Below are positions 8,757 through 17,276 of a stretch of 56,985 bases of DNA, piece after piece. The stretch is from the NCBI GenBank assembly GCA_002701385.1, contig NZVD01000055.1, positions 8,019-65,003 on the forward strand, in the 5' to 3' direction. The position numbers and the translations under genes were made by a program. The notes below the pieces were generated by a model. The model was not told the DNA's origin and did not search any database. It saw only the letters and a list, made by a program, of their open reading frames with translations. Source of the DNA: Rhodopirellula sp. (GTDB taxonomy: Bacteria > Planctomycetota > Planctomycetia > Pirellulales > Pirellulaceae). Position 1 is the first letter of the stretch. Every line of letters begins with the position of its first letter.

Positions 8757-10535
8757 TTAATACCCGACCGTAGCTCCGTCCTTGCGTGGTTCGGTGGCAC
8801 CATGAAGGACACCATTTTTATGGTCAATGAGAATTCCCTGATATCCCCCGAACCCCCCCACGCTTCGTCGTACCTTATGTCCTCGTGATTCGAGGTCTTC
8901 GACAATGGAGTCCGGGATGCCTGATTCCACTTCTACGATTCCCCGTCCATCTCCGGAGACACCTCTTGGAGTGGAGCTCCCCAGATGCCGAATTCGGGCC
9001 AGATCACCGGCTTGCTGGACGTTCATTCCGAAGTCCAGAAGATTGACCAGAATCTGAACATGGCCCTGAGGTTGCATATCTCCTCCCATGACTCCGAAGG
9101 AAAAGAATGGCTTATCGTCTTTGGTGACCATGGCAGGAATAATGGTGTGGAAGGGACGTTTGTGAGGATCCAGACGATTCAAGTGATTTTCGTCGAGTGA
9201 AAAGAGAGCACCACGGTTTTGGATCGCAAACCCAACTTCAGGTGGCGTCACTTTGGAACCAAAGCCGTGATAGATGCTTTGAATGAAGGAACAACAATTC
9301 CGATTCTTATCAACGACCGTTAAGTAAACGGTGTCACCTTGCTGTAATTTGGGATCACCGGCAGTCGTGTTTTGGTTGGCCTGTTGCATATCGATGAGCT
9401 GCCCGCGTTGCTTGGCATACTCTTTGGATATCAGGCTTGCTACGGGGACATCAACGACGTCGGTATCGGCATAGTATTTCGCTCGATCTTCAAACGCTAA
9501 TTTTTTGGCTTCGCTAAACAAGTGCAGCCAATCAGCCGAACCCGGTCCCATAGTTCTAACATCATAAGCCTCGATGAGATTGAGCATCTGTAATGCGGCA
9601 ATCCCCTGACCGCTGGGTGGGAGCTCCCATACGTCGAATCCTCGATAATTCGTCGAAACCGGGTCGACCCAAGTCGCCTGGTGGTCTTCAAAATCCTGCA
9701 GGCTGAACAGCCCACCAATCTCTTCACTGTAGGCAACGATTTCTTTTGCGATCCGACCTCGGTAAAAAGCGTCAGCACCTTGTTCGGCAATCAGCTGATA
9801 ACTTGCAGCCAATTGAGGTAATCGGAATATCTCACCTGTTGAAGGAGGACGGTGGTCGTCAATTAAATATGTTTTTGCCGAGCCAGGGTATTGGGCGAGT
9901 GACGGAGCGGAGACTTTCCAGTAATGAGCAATGACTTCAGAAACGGGGAACCCTTCCCGGGCAGTGAGAATTGACGGTGCTAAGAGCTCTTTGAGAGCCA
10001 TCGATCCAAAACGATCGTTAAGGGCCTGCCAGCCACTGACACATCCAGGAACTGACCAGGCCAGAGGTCCAAACAGTGGAATTTGTTTATGTCCATGCTC
10101 AGCAAAATACTCCCGAGTGGCCTTATGGGGACTTCTCCCACTGGCGTTCAGGCCAAAGAGTTTCTTTTGTTTGTTGTCCCAATAGATACAGAATAAGTCA
10201 CCGCCAATTCCATTGCTCATTGGTTCCACAACTCCCAGCATCGCATTGACGGCAATTGCAGCATCGACCGCGTTACCTCCAGATTTCAAAACGTCCAATC
10301 CTGCCTGAGCGGCCAAAGGATGGCTTGTGGCCACCATGCCATTTTTTGCGATGACAACACTGCGACTTTGATTGGAGGGGGATACGGGGCGGTCGTAGCC
10401 TGCCTGACGAGTGGTATCTTGAGCTTGAGCGTCTAATACTGGTTCGGTCATAAATGTGATGATTGCGAGTAGAAGGTGAGCAATTGGAAGCCGTGATCGA
10501 AAGAGCATGGTGAATATGCTTACTGAAAATTGCAT
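8757..10535 (-). CDS. gamma-glutamyltransferase family protein, exported
   Basis: A 592-residue protein of the Ntn-hydrolase GGT family. An N-terminal hydrophobic stretch (IAHLLLAIITFMTEPVLDAQAQ) is a probable signal peptide. GGNAVDAAIAVNAMLGVVEP and GIGGDLFCIYWD are the strongly conserved opening of the large chain. Autoproteolysis is expected before Thr402 in GDTVYLTVVD, which aligns with the nucleophile Thr of E. coli GGT. The later GVMGGDMQPQGHVQ motif is typical of the bacterial GGT-like subgroup often annotated as glutathione hydrolase or acylase-like, so the donor may not be glutathione. It heads a two-gene minus-strand run and is divergent from the toroid gene at 10623. Confidence 0.92.
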   Translation of the reverse strand: MQFSVSIFTMLFRSRLPIAHLLLAIITFMTEPVLDAQAQDTTRQAGYDRPVSPSNQSRSVVIAKNGMVATSHPLAAQAGLDVLKSGGNAVDAAIAVNAMLGVVEPMSNGIGGDLFCIYWDNKQKKLFGLNASGRSPHKATREYFAEHGHKQIPLFGPLAWSVPGCVSGWQALNDRFGSMALKELLAPSILTAREGFPVSEVIAHYWKVSAPSLAQYPGSAKTYLIDDHRPPSTGEIFRLPQLAASYQLIAEQGADAFYRGRIAKEIVAYSEEIGGLFSLQDFEDHQATWVDPVSTNYRGFDVWELPPSGQGIAALQMLNLIEAYDVRTMGPGSADWLHLFSEAKKLAFEDRAKYYADTDVVDVPVASLISKEYAKQRGQLIDMQQANQNTTAGDPKLQQGDTVYLTVVDKNRNCCSFIQSIYHGFGSKVTPPEVGFAIQNRGALFSLDENHLNRLDPHKRPFHTIIPAMVTKDDKPFFSFGVMGGDMQPQGHVQILVNLLDFGMNVQQAGDLARIRHLGSSTPRGVSGDGRGIVEVESGIPDSIVEDLESRGHKVRRSVGGFGGYQGILIDHKNGVLHGATEPRKDGATVGY

Positions 10536-10622
10536 GGGTTGTTTGTTGGGGTTCGAGTAAGATAAAGCGGAACCACTTCATCGTTCGATGTCTTTAGATT
10601 ACCAAACTAAAAAGCTCTCTTC

Positions 10623-11762
10623 ATGAACATTGTGATCAAAAGCCTCTCGGTTTCGGCTGTTACTTTCATTTGCCTTCAAGTCGGCTTGCCCGCATTGACC
10701 GCTGCGTCGAAACGCGTCGTTGCTTCTACCCAAGCGGTTTCTAAAGCTCTGCCCTTGATAATGAAAAGTGCCGAAGATTATGTGGAGCAAAAATCTTGTT
10801 TTACTTGTCATCACCAGTCCTTACCGGTTACCGCCGTAGTTCGGGCGAAGAGTATTGGGTTCGAAGTAGATAGAAAGTGGTTGGAAACCCAACGCAAGTT
10901 CACAGCGGACTTCTTTTTGTCTCGGAGAAAAGAGCTGAGTAAAGGGAAGGGCGTTCCGGGAGGAGCGTTTACTGCGGGATATGCACTTGCGCAGTTTATC
11001 AGTACCTCTCACGCCACGGCAGTTGAGGATGTGAATCAAGTACCACGATTGCCAGGGACGGACGAGTTATTGGAGTATTTACTTCAAATCTATAATCCAG
11101 AACGGCCGTGGAAAATAAATACCATTCGGCCACCCTTGGAGTCGAGTGACTTTACAGCGACTGGATTGGCCGTTGCCGCATTAGGGACGTATGAGCCCGA
11201 GCAATTGATGCAACGCATGAAAGAAATACGGCATTGGTATGGCCAGACACAAGCAAAGACGACCGAAGATCGAGCATTCCAAGCGATGGGGTGGTATTGG
11301 TTGATTCATTCGGAATATGCTTTTCATGCAAAACGATCATTGCCTACGGAGGTAAGAAATCGTCCGGGGGAAGTTCAGATGCCTGATACACAAGCGGACG
11401 CTGAGCGTATGATGGAATTCATAGCAGGATTACGTGATCGGCAGCGCGAAGATGGAGGTTGGGGACAAACCGACCAGATGGAGAGTGACGCTTATGCAAC
11501 CGGCCTCGTATTGACCTCATTATTGATGGTTAAACCCTCTCTTTACCGGGAAAAATGGGTCGTAAAAGGGGTTCAGTACCTGATTAAGAATCAGGAATCC
11601 GACGGATCCTGGCTGGTAAATACTCGTAGTAAACCCATTCAGGAATACTTCGAATCTGGATTTCCACATGGCGAGGACCAATTTATCTCGATTGCCGCTT
11701 CCTGCTGGAGTGTCATCGCATTAAGTCAATTCGTGGAATCCCACGAGTTTGAGGATAACTAA
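10623..11762 (+). CDS. prenyltransferase/squalene-oxidase repeat (alpha-toroid) protein with CxxCH motif
   Basis: A 379-residue protein. The start has a signal-peptide-like hydrophobic region (VSAVTFICLQVGLPALTAAS). Residues 59-63 are CFTCH, a possible c-type heme attachment site, in the context SCFTCHHQSLPVT. The C-terminal half has repeats like those of terpene cyclases and prenyltransferases: DGGWGQTDQMESDAYATG and NQESDGSWLVNT. I do not see the DxDD catalytic motif of squalene-hopene cyclase, so cyclase activity is unlikely; the fold may serve binding. Related planctomycete proteins are annotated only by the repeat. It is a lone gene between a divergent GGT gene and rpsO. Function unknown. 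Confidence 0.75.
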   Translation: MNIVIKSLSVSAVTFICLQVGLPALTAASKRVVASTQAVSKALPLIMKSAEDYVEQKSCFTCHHQSLPVTAVVRAKSIGFEVDRKWLETQRKFTADFFLSRRKELSKGKGVPGGAFTAGYALAQFISTSHATAVEDVNQVPRLPGTDELLEYLLQIYNPERPWKINTIRPPLESSDFTATGLAVAALGTYEPEQLMQRMKEIRHWYGQTQAKTTEDRAFQAMGWYWLIHSEYAFHAKRSLPTEVRNRPGEVQMPDTQADAERMMEFIAGLRDRQREDGGWGQTDQMESDAYATGLVLTSLLMVKPSLYREKWVVKGVQYLIKNQESDGSWLVNTRSKPIQEYFESGFPHGEDQFISIAASCWSVIALSQFVESHEFEDN

Positions 11763-12023
11763 GCTGATTTCGGGCCGTTTTCTAGCGGATATTCATATAT
11801 TAGAAGTGCTTATACCCACTTGCATATCCCCTTGTTAGTGGTAGATTTAATGGATTAAAGACGCTCCGTAATAGTTTACGGGCTGAGTATTGGTCCCTCC
11901 TTACGGGATTGTCCCTGACAAGGCTTCATTAGTTAGCGGTTGCAGGGCAGTTTGGTTTGGAACAGTCGCTCGATGGCTGCTCAACGGTTGGGCAGGGTAT
12001 CGGCAAAGAAAGTAGTAACACCT
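11763..12023 (+). promoter_or_regulatory. rpsO upstream/leader region
   Basis: A 261-base non-coding region before rpsO. It contains overlapping short inverted repeats: TCCC near 11894 against GGGA near 11905, and GGGA-TTG-TCCC at 11905-11915. Only one of these can form at a time. The 11-mer GATTGTCCCTG at 11907-11917 recurs exactly in the hairpin behind rpsO. Ribosomal protein S15 represses its own mRNA through leader structures in several bacteria, so an S15-binding leader is plausible, but I cannot match it to a known class. Confidence 0.4.
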
Positions 12024-12293
12024 ATGACAATTACAAGAGAACGCAAGCAGGAACTAATCGGCGAGTATAAGAATTCGGACGGCGATACCGGTTCACCGGA
12101 AGTTCAAATTGCAATCTTGACTACACGCATCAATAACCTGACTGAGCACATGCGGTCGCATAAGAAAGATTACGCATGTCGTCGTGGGCTTCTGGCACTT
12201 GTTAGCCGCCGTCGCCGGTTGTTGGACTACTTAAGAAAGATCGATCCTCAGCGATACCTCGATATCATCGGTAAGTTAGGCATTCGAAAGTAA
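12024..12293 (+). CDS. rpsO: 30S ribosomal protein S15
   Basis: From the ATG at 12024 the product is 89 residues, the standard S15 length. It starts [17 protein letters not shown] and contains [23 protein letters not shown] and [23 protein letters not shown], which are S15 signatures. The frame extends upstream to 11940, but that part shows no S15 similarity, so 12024 is the start. S15 binds 16S rRNA early in assembly of the small subunit platform. It is followed by a strong hairpin and then pnp, the classical rpsO-pnp order. Confidence 0.97.
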   Translation: MTITRERKQELIGEYKNSDGDTGSPEVQIAILTTRINNLTEHMRSHKKDYACRRGLLALVSRRRRLLDYLRKIDPQRYLDIIGKLGIRK

Positions 12294-12320
12294 CACTTCG
12301 AAGGCCTTCAGGCCGCTTCA

Positions 12321-12350
12321 GATTGTCCCTGGTTTTTACCAGGGACAATC
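12321..12350 (+). terminator. hairpin terminator/processing site between rpsO and pnp
   Basis: A perfect 12-bp stem (12321-12332 with 12339-12350) closes on a 6-base loop, 28 bases after the rpsO stop. It is followed by TTATAT rather than a long T run, so it may be a weak terminator, an attenuator or an RNA-stabilising end. Its stem repeats an 11-mer of the rpsO leader. Confidence 0.7.
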
Positions 12351-12482
12351 TTATATAGGGAGCGAATATCTCCCCGAATCACGTTGTTAACGCTTTGGTT
12401 CTTGTTGGTATGTGGCTTTTTACCTACAGCAATCAGACCAGCAGCTGCCGAGTCGTTGGTGACGCAAGAGTATTTTTGGAAA

Positions 12483-12528
12483 GAAGTAAGTAAGAATTTT
12501 GCCTCATGACTGAGGTAGGTAGGAATTT
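12483..12528 (+). promoter_or_regulatory. pnp leader: imperfect direct repeat around a small hairpin
   Basis: Two 17-base copies, GAAGTAAGTAAGAATTT (12483-12499) and GAGGTAGGTAGGAATTT (12512-12528), differ at three positions, each A to G, spaced every 4 bases. Between them lies a hairpin of about 7 bp with loop TGAC (12500-12517). It sits 26-71 bases before the pnp start. PNPase represses its own translation through its leader in E. coli; a similar role here is inference. Confidence 0.45.
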
Positions 12529-12553
12529 GTAGGTTAGAGAAAGAATTGTACGA

Positions 12554-14761
12554 ATGGAAAAGGTACGAGTAGAAAGAGAAATTGGAGGCCAGACGTTTTC
12601 GTTAGAAACTGGCTTCATTGCTAAGCAAGCCGGAGCATGTGTTCTGGCTCAATTCGGTGATACCGTTGTACTCAATGCAGTTACTTCGGGATCCCCACGG
12701 GAAGGAATTGACTTCTTCCCTTTGATGTGTGATTACCGTGAGCGATTTGCTGCTGCCGGGAAATTCCCAGGTGGATTTTTGAAGCGTGAAGGTCGTCCAT
12801 CGACAAAGGATACATTAACGTCTCGATTAACCGACCGGCCAATTCGTCCGTTGTTCCCTAAGGGATTTAAGGATGAAGTTATGTGTCAGTCGACAGTGGT
12901 TGCCAGTGACGGTTTAAATGATGGCGACGTCATTGCCATGAATGGTATTGCCGCAGCACTTCACATCTCTCCATTGCCGTTTGACGGGCCGATTGCCTCG
13001 GTTCGCGTGGGACGTATTGATGGTCAGTTAGTGACATTCCCAACCGTGGAAGACCTGGAAGAGAGCGATCTGGATATGATCGTTTCCGGTAGTCTGGAAG
13101 AAATCCTGATGATTGAAGGATTTGCCCGTGAAATGCCGGAAGACGAAATGGTGGAAGCCATTCTCTATGCTCACGAAGGAATTAAAGCGGTCTGTGAATT
13201 ACAGAACGAGTTGCATGCGAAATGTAATGTCGTGAAGCAGGATTTTGTTGAACCGGAAGATGATGGTTTGGCAGATATTCTGATCGGTAAATACACAGAT
13301 GAATTCAAGGCAGCTCAGCTTACAGAAGGAAAGCAAAACCGAGCGGATGCAGTGAATGTAGTCAAAGCCAAGATCAAGGAAGAGATGATTCCTGATCCTG
13401 AAGCTGAAGACGCGATCTGCTCGAAAGCTCTGGGAGCAGCACTTTACAAGCTGGAAAGCAATGTTATTCGTCAGCTAATCATCGAAGGGACTCGTCCTGA
13501 CGGTCGTTCGCATGATGAGCTGCGAAATATTGAATGCTATGTGGATGTGCTTCCACGTGTTCATGGTTCAGCAGTGTTCCAACGTGGTGAAACACAGGCT
13601 TTAGTCACCGTGACACTGGGGACGAGCAAAGACGAACAGCGAGTAGATGGTATTACCGATAACTACTCCAAGAAATTCATGCTGGATTACAACTTCCCTG
13701 GTTACAGTGTTGGTGAAGCTAAGCCAAACCGAGGACCAGGACGTCGTGAAATCGGTCATGGAATGTTGGCTGAACGTAGTGTGAAAGCTGTTCTGCCTGA
13801 TCCAGAGGATTTCCCTTACACTATTCGAGTGATCTCAGATATCACCGAATCGAACGGGTCATCGTCTCAGGCTTCTGTCTGTGGAGCGACACTCGGTCTC
13901 ATGGCCGCTGGTGTACCAATCAAGAATCCTGTTGCAGGAATCTCGATCGGTTTGGTTCAGGAAGGCGATCAAAATATTCTCTTGACTGACATTCAAGGTG
14001 CAGAAGATCACTTTGGTGACATGGACTTTAAAGTTGCTGGAACGCAAAAGGGTATCACTGGTATTCAGTTGGACTTGAAAATCAATGGTATTAGCGAACA
14101 GGTTATTCGTGATTCACTGGTTCAAGCGAAAGATGCTCGTATCCAGATCATGCGTGAGATGATTCGCACCATCGAACGTCCTCGTGCGGAGACTTCCGAG
14201 CACGCACCTCGATTGATTCGAGTCAATATTGCATCCGATAAGATCGGTGCTCTGATCGGCCCTGGCGGAAAGAACATTCGCCACATTCAGGAATCTACCG
14301 GAACCGTTGTTGAGGTAGATGATGATGGTGTAGTTACGATCGCTTCAACGAATGCCGAATGGGCGGAAGAAGCTCGATCGCTTGTCGAGGCCTATACAGC
14401 CACCGTTCAGGTTGGCAAGATCTACGAAGGCTCGATTAGTAGCATCAAAGACTTTGGTATCTTTGTTGAAATCCTACCTGGTCGCGATGGATTGTGTCAT
14501 ATCAGTGAATTGTCAGAACATTACATTTCCGATATTTCGAAGGCTGTCAACGAAGGTGACGTCGTCAAGGTGAAATGTATTGGAGTGGACGATCACGACC
14601 GAGTTAAACTTAGCCGTAAAGCGGCATTGGAGGAACTTGGTGAAGAGGATGATTGGGAACCACAGGAACGATCTGAAAACGATGGTGAGCGACGTGAGCG
14701 TCGTCCACGACGTGATGGCGATCGTCGCGGTGGTGGCGGACGTCGCCGCCGACGTGACTAG
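12554..14761 (+). CDS. pnp: polyribonucleotide nucleotidyltransferase (PNPase)
   Basis: A 735-residue protein with complete PNPase architecture. It has a first RNase PH domain (GDTVVLNAVTSG, FKREGRPSTKDTLTSRLTDRPIRPLFPKG-type region), an alpha-helical linker, a second RNase PH domain (ALVTVTLGTSKDEQ, GPGRREIGHGMLAERS, SNGSSSQASVCG), then a KH domain (KIGALIGPGGKNIRHIQ) and an S1 domain (GKIYEGSISSIKDFGIFVEI). The tail is rich in Arg, Gly and Asp (RRGGGGRRRRRD), probably an extra RNA contact. PNPase degrades RNA 3' to 5' with phosphate and works in the degradosome. It follows rpsO by 260 bases and has its own leader elements and terminator. Confidence 0.97.
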   Translation: MEKVRVEREIGGQTFSLETGFIAKQAGACVLAQFGDTVVLNAVTSGSPREGIDFFPLMCDYRERFAAAGKFPGGFLKREGRPSTKDTLTSRLTDRPIRPLFPKGFKDEVMCQSTVVASDGLNDGDVIAMNGIAAALHISPLPFDGPIASVRVGRIDGQLVTFPTVEDLEESDLDMIVSGSLEEILMIEGFAREMPEDEMVEAILYAHEGIKAVCELQNELHAKCNVVKQDFVEPEDDGLADILIGKYTDEFKAAQLTEGKQNRADAVNVVKAKIKEEMIPDPEAEDAICSKALGAALYKLESNVIRQLIIEGTRPDGRSHDELRNIECYVDVLPRVHGSAVFQRGETQALVTVTLGTSKDEQRVDGITDNYSKKFMLDYNFPGYSVGEAKPNRGPGRREIGHGMLAERSVKAVLPDPEDFPYTIRVISDITESNGSSSQASVCGATLGLMAAGVPIKNPVAGISIGLVQEGDQNILLTDIQGAEDHFGDMDFKVAGTQKGITGIQLDLKINGISEQVIRDSLVQAKDARIQIMREMIRTIERPRAETSEHAPRLIRVNIASDKIGALIGPGGKNIRHIQESTGTVVEVDDDGVVTIASTNAEWAEEARSLVEAYTATVQVGKIYEGSISSIKDFGIFVEILPGRDGLCHISELSEHYISDISKAVNEGDVVKVKCIGVDDHDRVKLSRKAALEELGEEDDWEPQERSENDGERRERRPRRDGDRRGGGGRRRRRD

Positions 14762-14864
14762 AGGCTTTCCTGGTTACTCTGGGGTTCCTGCCTTCAGTAC
14801 GTAAGTACTTAGACACGGGCCGAGAGACTCGGAGCACCTGCTCCACATCCCAATGGTTAGACCT

Positions 14865-14915
14865 ACAGCCGGTCGTCCTAAGCTCTTCGAGCGGTCAGGT
14901 CGATCGGCTGTTTTT
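14865..14915 (+). terminator. rho-independent terminator after pnp
   Basis: An 11-bp stem with one G-U pair (14865-14875 with 14901-14911) is followed by TTTTT at 14911-14915. It lies about 100 bases after the pnp stop. The loop is long, about 25 bases, and may hold a smaller inner hairpin (GCTCTTCGAGC). Confidence 0.7.
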
Positions 14916-14999
14916 ATTCAGCACACGACTCAAGACCGATAGCAAAAAGACTCTTCCAATTGTTGGTTGCAGGCTAAAATAAAGGTTTGAGCGGTTTAA

Positions 15000-15815
15000 G
15001 TGCGGGGCGTATCTGAGCCGGGTGCGAGCGTGCTAATAACACAGACATTGCATGATGAGTTTTTTATGGTGGATCGCGAAGTAGAACGTTGGCAGCAACG
15101 AGCTCAATTGCTTGAAAAGCAATATTCTGAGCTTGCGCAAATTGCTGGTTCGCTTGCCCATGAAATCAAAAATCCACTGTCTGTGATCCGAATGAATATG
15201 GAGTTGGTGGAGGAAGATCTCGAGGAGAGTGAAACTCCCCGAGAGCGTCGCGTCTGGACAAAACTGCAAACGGTTCACGCGCAGTGTCAGAGGCTTGAAA
15301 AATTACTCAATGACTTTATGAAATTCGCCCGTTTAAGGGAGCTCGATCTGGAGATTGGCTCGCTCAATAAACAGGTCGCGATGGTGCTGGATATGTATGA
15401 AGCTCAGGCACAATCGCAGGGAGTGCAAATCAATCGTTATCTGGATCCCGAGTTGCCTGCGATGCAATTGGAACCGGAGACGCTACAAGCCGCTATGGTC
15501 AACCTGGTGAAAAATGCCATGGAATCGATGGAAGAAGGTGGTGAATTAACCGTCATTACCCGAGTCACTCCGGTTGGAATTGCGATGGACTTAATTGATA
15601 CCGGTTGTGGTATGAGTGAAAACACTGCACTGAATATGTTCAGTGCTTTCTACACTACAAAGCCGGCCGGATCAGGCTTAGGGTTGCCAATGGCAAGGAA
15701 GGTGGTTCAGGCTCATGGTGGTCGAATCGATGTGCAAAGTCAGGAATCGCAGGGTACTAAATTTACGTTGGAATTCCCTACGCCGGCACGTCTGGATTCG
15801 TCGGAGAACAAATGA
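15000..15815 (+). CDS. soluble sensor histidine kinase (NtrB-like)
   Basis: A 271-residue kinase. The phospho-acceptor box is AHEIKNPLSVIRMNMELVEED; the ATPase part has NLVKNAMESM (N box), DTGCGMS (G1) and GSGLGLPMARKVVQAHGG (G2). No membrane segment or sensory domain is seen; only a helical stretch of about 50 residues precedes the H box, so it is probably cytoplasmic and driven by a partner. The start is uncertain: GTG at 15000 gives the full frame, but an ATG at 15066 (MVDREVERWQQ) at the start of the coiled coil is also possible. It overlaps the response regulator by 4 bases (ATGA), so the two are translationally coupled and form a pair. Confidence 0.92.
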   Translation: MRGVSEPGASVLITQTLHDEFFMVDREVERWQQRAQLLEKQYSELAQIAGSLAHEIKNPLSVIRMNMELVEEDLEESETPRERRVWTKLQTVHAQCQRLEKLLNDFMKFARLRELDLEIGSLNKQVAMVLDMYEAQAQSQGVQINRYLDPELPAMQLEPETLQAAMVNLVKNAMESMEEGGELTVITRVTPVGIAMDLIDTGCGMSENTALNMFSAFYTTKPAGSGLGLPMARKVVQAHGGRIDVQSQESQGTKFTLEFPTPARLDSSENK

Positions 15816-17236
15816 CAGGATTGGAAGCAGAGGGATTTAAATTGACTGAATCAACAGACATACCTGGCTTGAGTGCCGGTGAGGTTCGCGTTCTGGTGGT
15901 GGATAATGATCCACCTCTGGCGACTGCGATGGTGGAAAGTCTGGAGTCGGTTGGCTATGACATCAGTATGGCAACGTCCGGGCCGGAAGGCCTAAAAATG
16001 ATTCAGCAGAATCAGTATGATATCGTCATCACCGATTTGATGATGAACGACGTGGATGGCATGGGGATTTTAGAGAACACTGTCCAACTGTTACCCAATG
16101 CTGAAGTGATTATGGTGACCGGGCATGCCACTGTTCCACGGGCAGTCGAAGCCATGCAGCTTGGTGCCTATAACTTTCTAGAAAAACCAATTACTCCAAA
16201 GCGATTACGAGCAATTACAGCTCGGGCTGTCGAATCGGTGGCGTTACGAAGATGTAATGAGGAATTGCAGCAACGTCTCGATGAGAAGTTCGGATTCGAC
16301 GGGATTATCTACGCCAGCGATAAAATGAAATCGGTGATCGACCGTCTTAAACGGATTGCACCAACCGATGCCACCGTCCTGATTACAGGCGAAAGTGGTA
16401 CAGGGAAGGAATTGATTGCGCAGGCAATTCACCAAAACTCTCCGCGAAAAGGTAAGCGACTTGTCCCACTGAATTGTGCCGCCGTTGCTGAAAACTTAGT
16501 GGAAAGCGAGTTGTTTGGGCACGTCAAAGGAGCATTCACAGATGCTCATTCGGATCGCGTCGGAGCATTCGAATACGCAGATGGTGGGACTATCTTTCTA
16601 GATGAGATTGGCGACATGCCACTGGCCACTCAGACTAAGCTACTTCGAGTTCTGGAAGAGAGCCGGATAACGCGTGTTGGCGATAACGACCCTATGGACG
16701 TTAATGTTCGGGTTGTATCGGCCACGAATCTCGTGCTTGAAGAAGCGGTGGAAAACAATGAATTCAGGAACGACCTTTATTACCGTTTGAAAGTGGTGAC
16801 CATTGAATTGCCGGCGTTGCGGCAGCGACGCGATGATATTGTTCCACTGGTGGATCACTTTCGAAAACAATGTAACCAACGACACAATAAAAACGTAACC
16901 GCGGTATCACCGGCTGTGACTCGCAGGTTCTTCGCTTATGACTGGCCAGGTAATATTCGGCAGTTGAGGAACATCGTGGAAAGTATGGTTGTCTTAGATA
17001 TGGACGGAGTTCTGGATGTGGATGACCTTCCTCCGGATTTCGAAGTCGGTAATGATGAATTGCCGACCAATTCACTCGGGCCAGTCGATTTGGTCGGACA
17101 GCCAATGGCTCAGATAGAAAAATGGGCTTATCAACAAACCTTGGCACTTACTAATGGAAATCGGGAGGAAGCAGCCGGTATACTGGGAGTAGGTGCTCGT
17201 ACGGTTTACCGAAAACTCAAGGAATACGAACTGTAA
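15812..17236 (+). CDS. sigma-54-dependent response regulator (NtrC family)
   Basis: A 474-residue protein in three parts. A receiver domain (about 25-135) has the phospho-acceptor Asp75 in IVITDLMMND and Lys125 in LEKPITP. An AAA+ domain has Walker A GESGTGKE (193-200) and Walker B around TIFLDEIGD (260-268). A Fis-type helix-turn-helix ends the protein (GNREEAAGILGVGARTVYRKLKEYEL). The sigma-54 contact loop reads GAFTDA at 240-245 instead of the canonical GAFTGA. Activators of this class bind upstream and open sigma-54 promoters with ATP. Its partner kinase overlaps the start. Target genes are not evident. Confidence 0.94.
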   Translation: MTGLEAEGFKLTESTDIPGLSAGEVRVLVVDNDPPLATAMVESLESVGYDISMATSGPEGLKMIQQNQYDIVITDLMMNDVDGMGILENTVQLLPNAEVIMVTGHATVPRAVEAMQLGAYNFLEKPITPKRLRAITARAVESVALRRCNEELQQRLDEKFGFDGIIYASDKMKSVIDRLKRIAPTDATVLITGESGTGKELIAQAIHQNSPRKGKRLVPLNCAAVAENLVESELFGHVKGAFTDAHSDRVGAFEYADGGTIFLDEIGDMPLATQTKLLRVLEESRITRVGDNDPMDVNVRVVSATNLVLEEAVENNEFRNDLYYRLKVVTIELPALRQRRDDIVPLVDHFRKQCNQRHNKNVTAVSPAVTRRFFAYDWPGNIRQLRNIVESMVVLDMDGVLDVDDLPPDFEVGNDELPTNSLGPVDLVGQPMAQIEKWAYQQTLALTNGNREEAAGILGVGARTVYRKLKEYEL

Positions 17237-17276
17237 TTTAGTATTACAAATACTAACCCAATGGATGGGAATTAGC

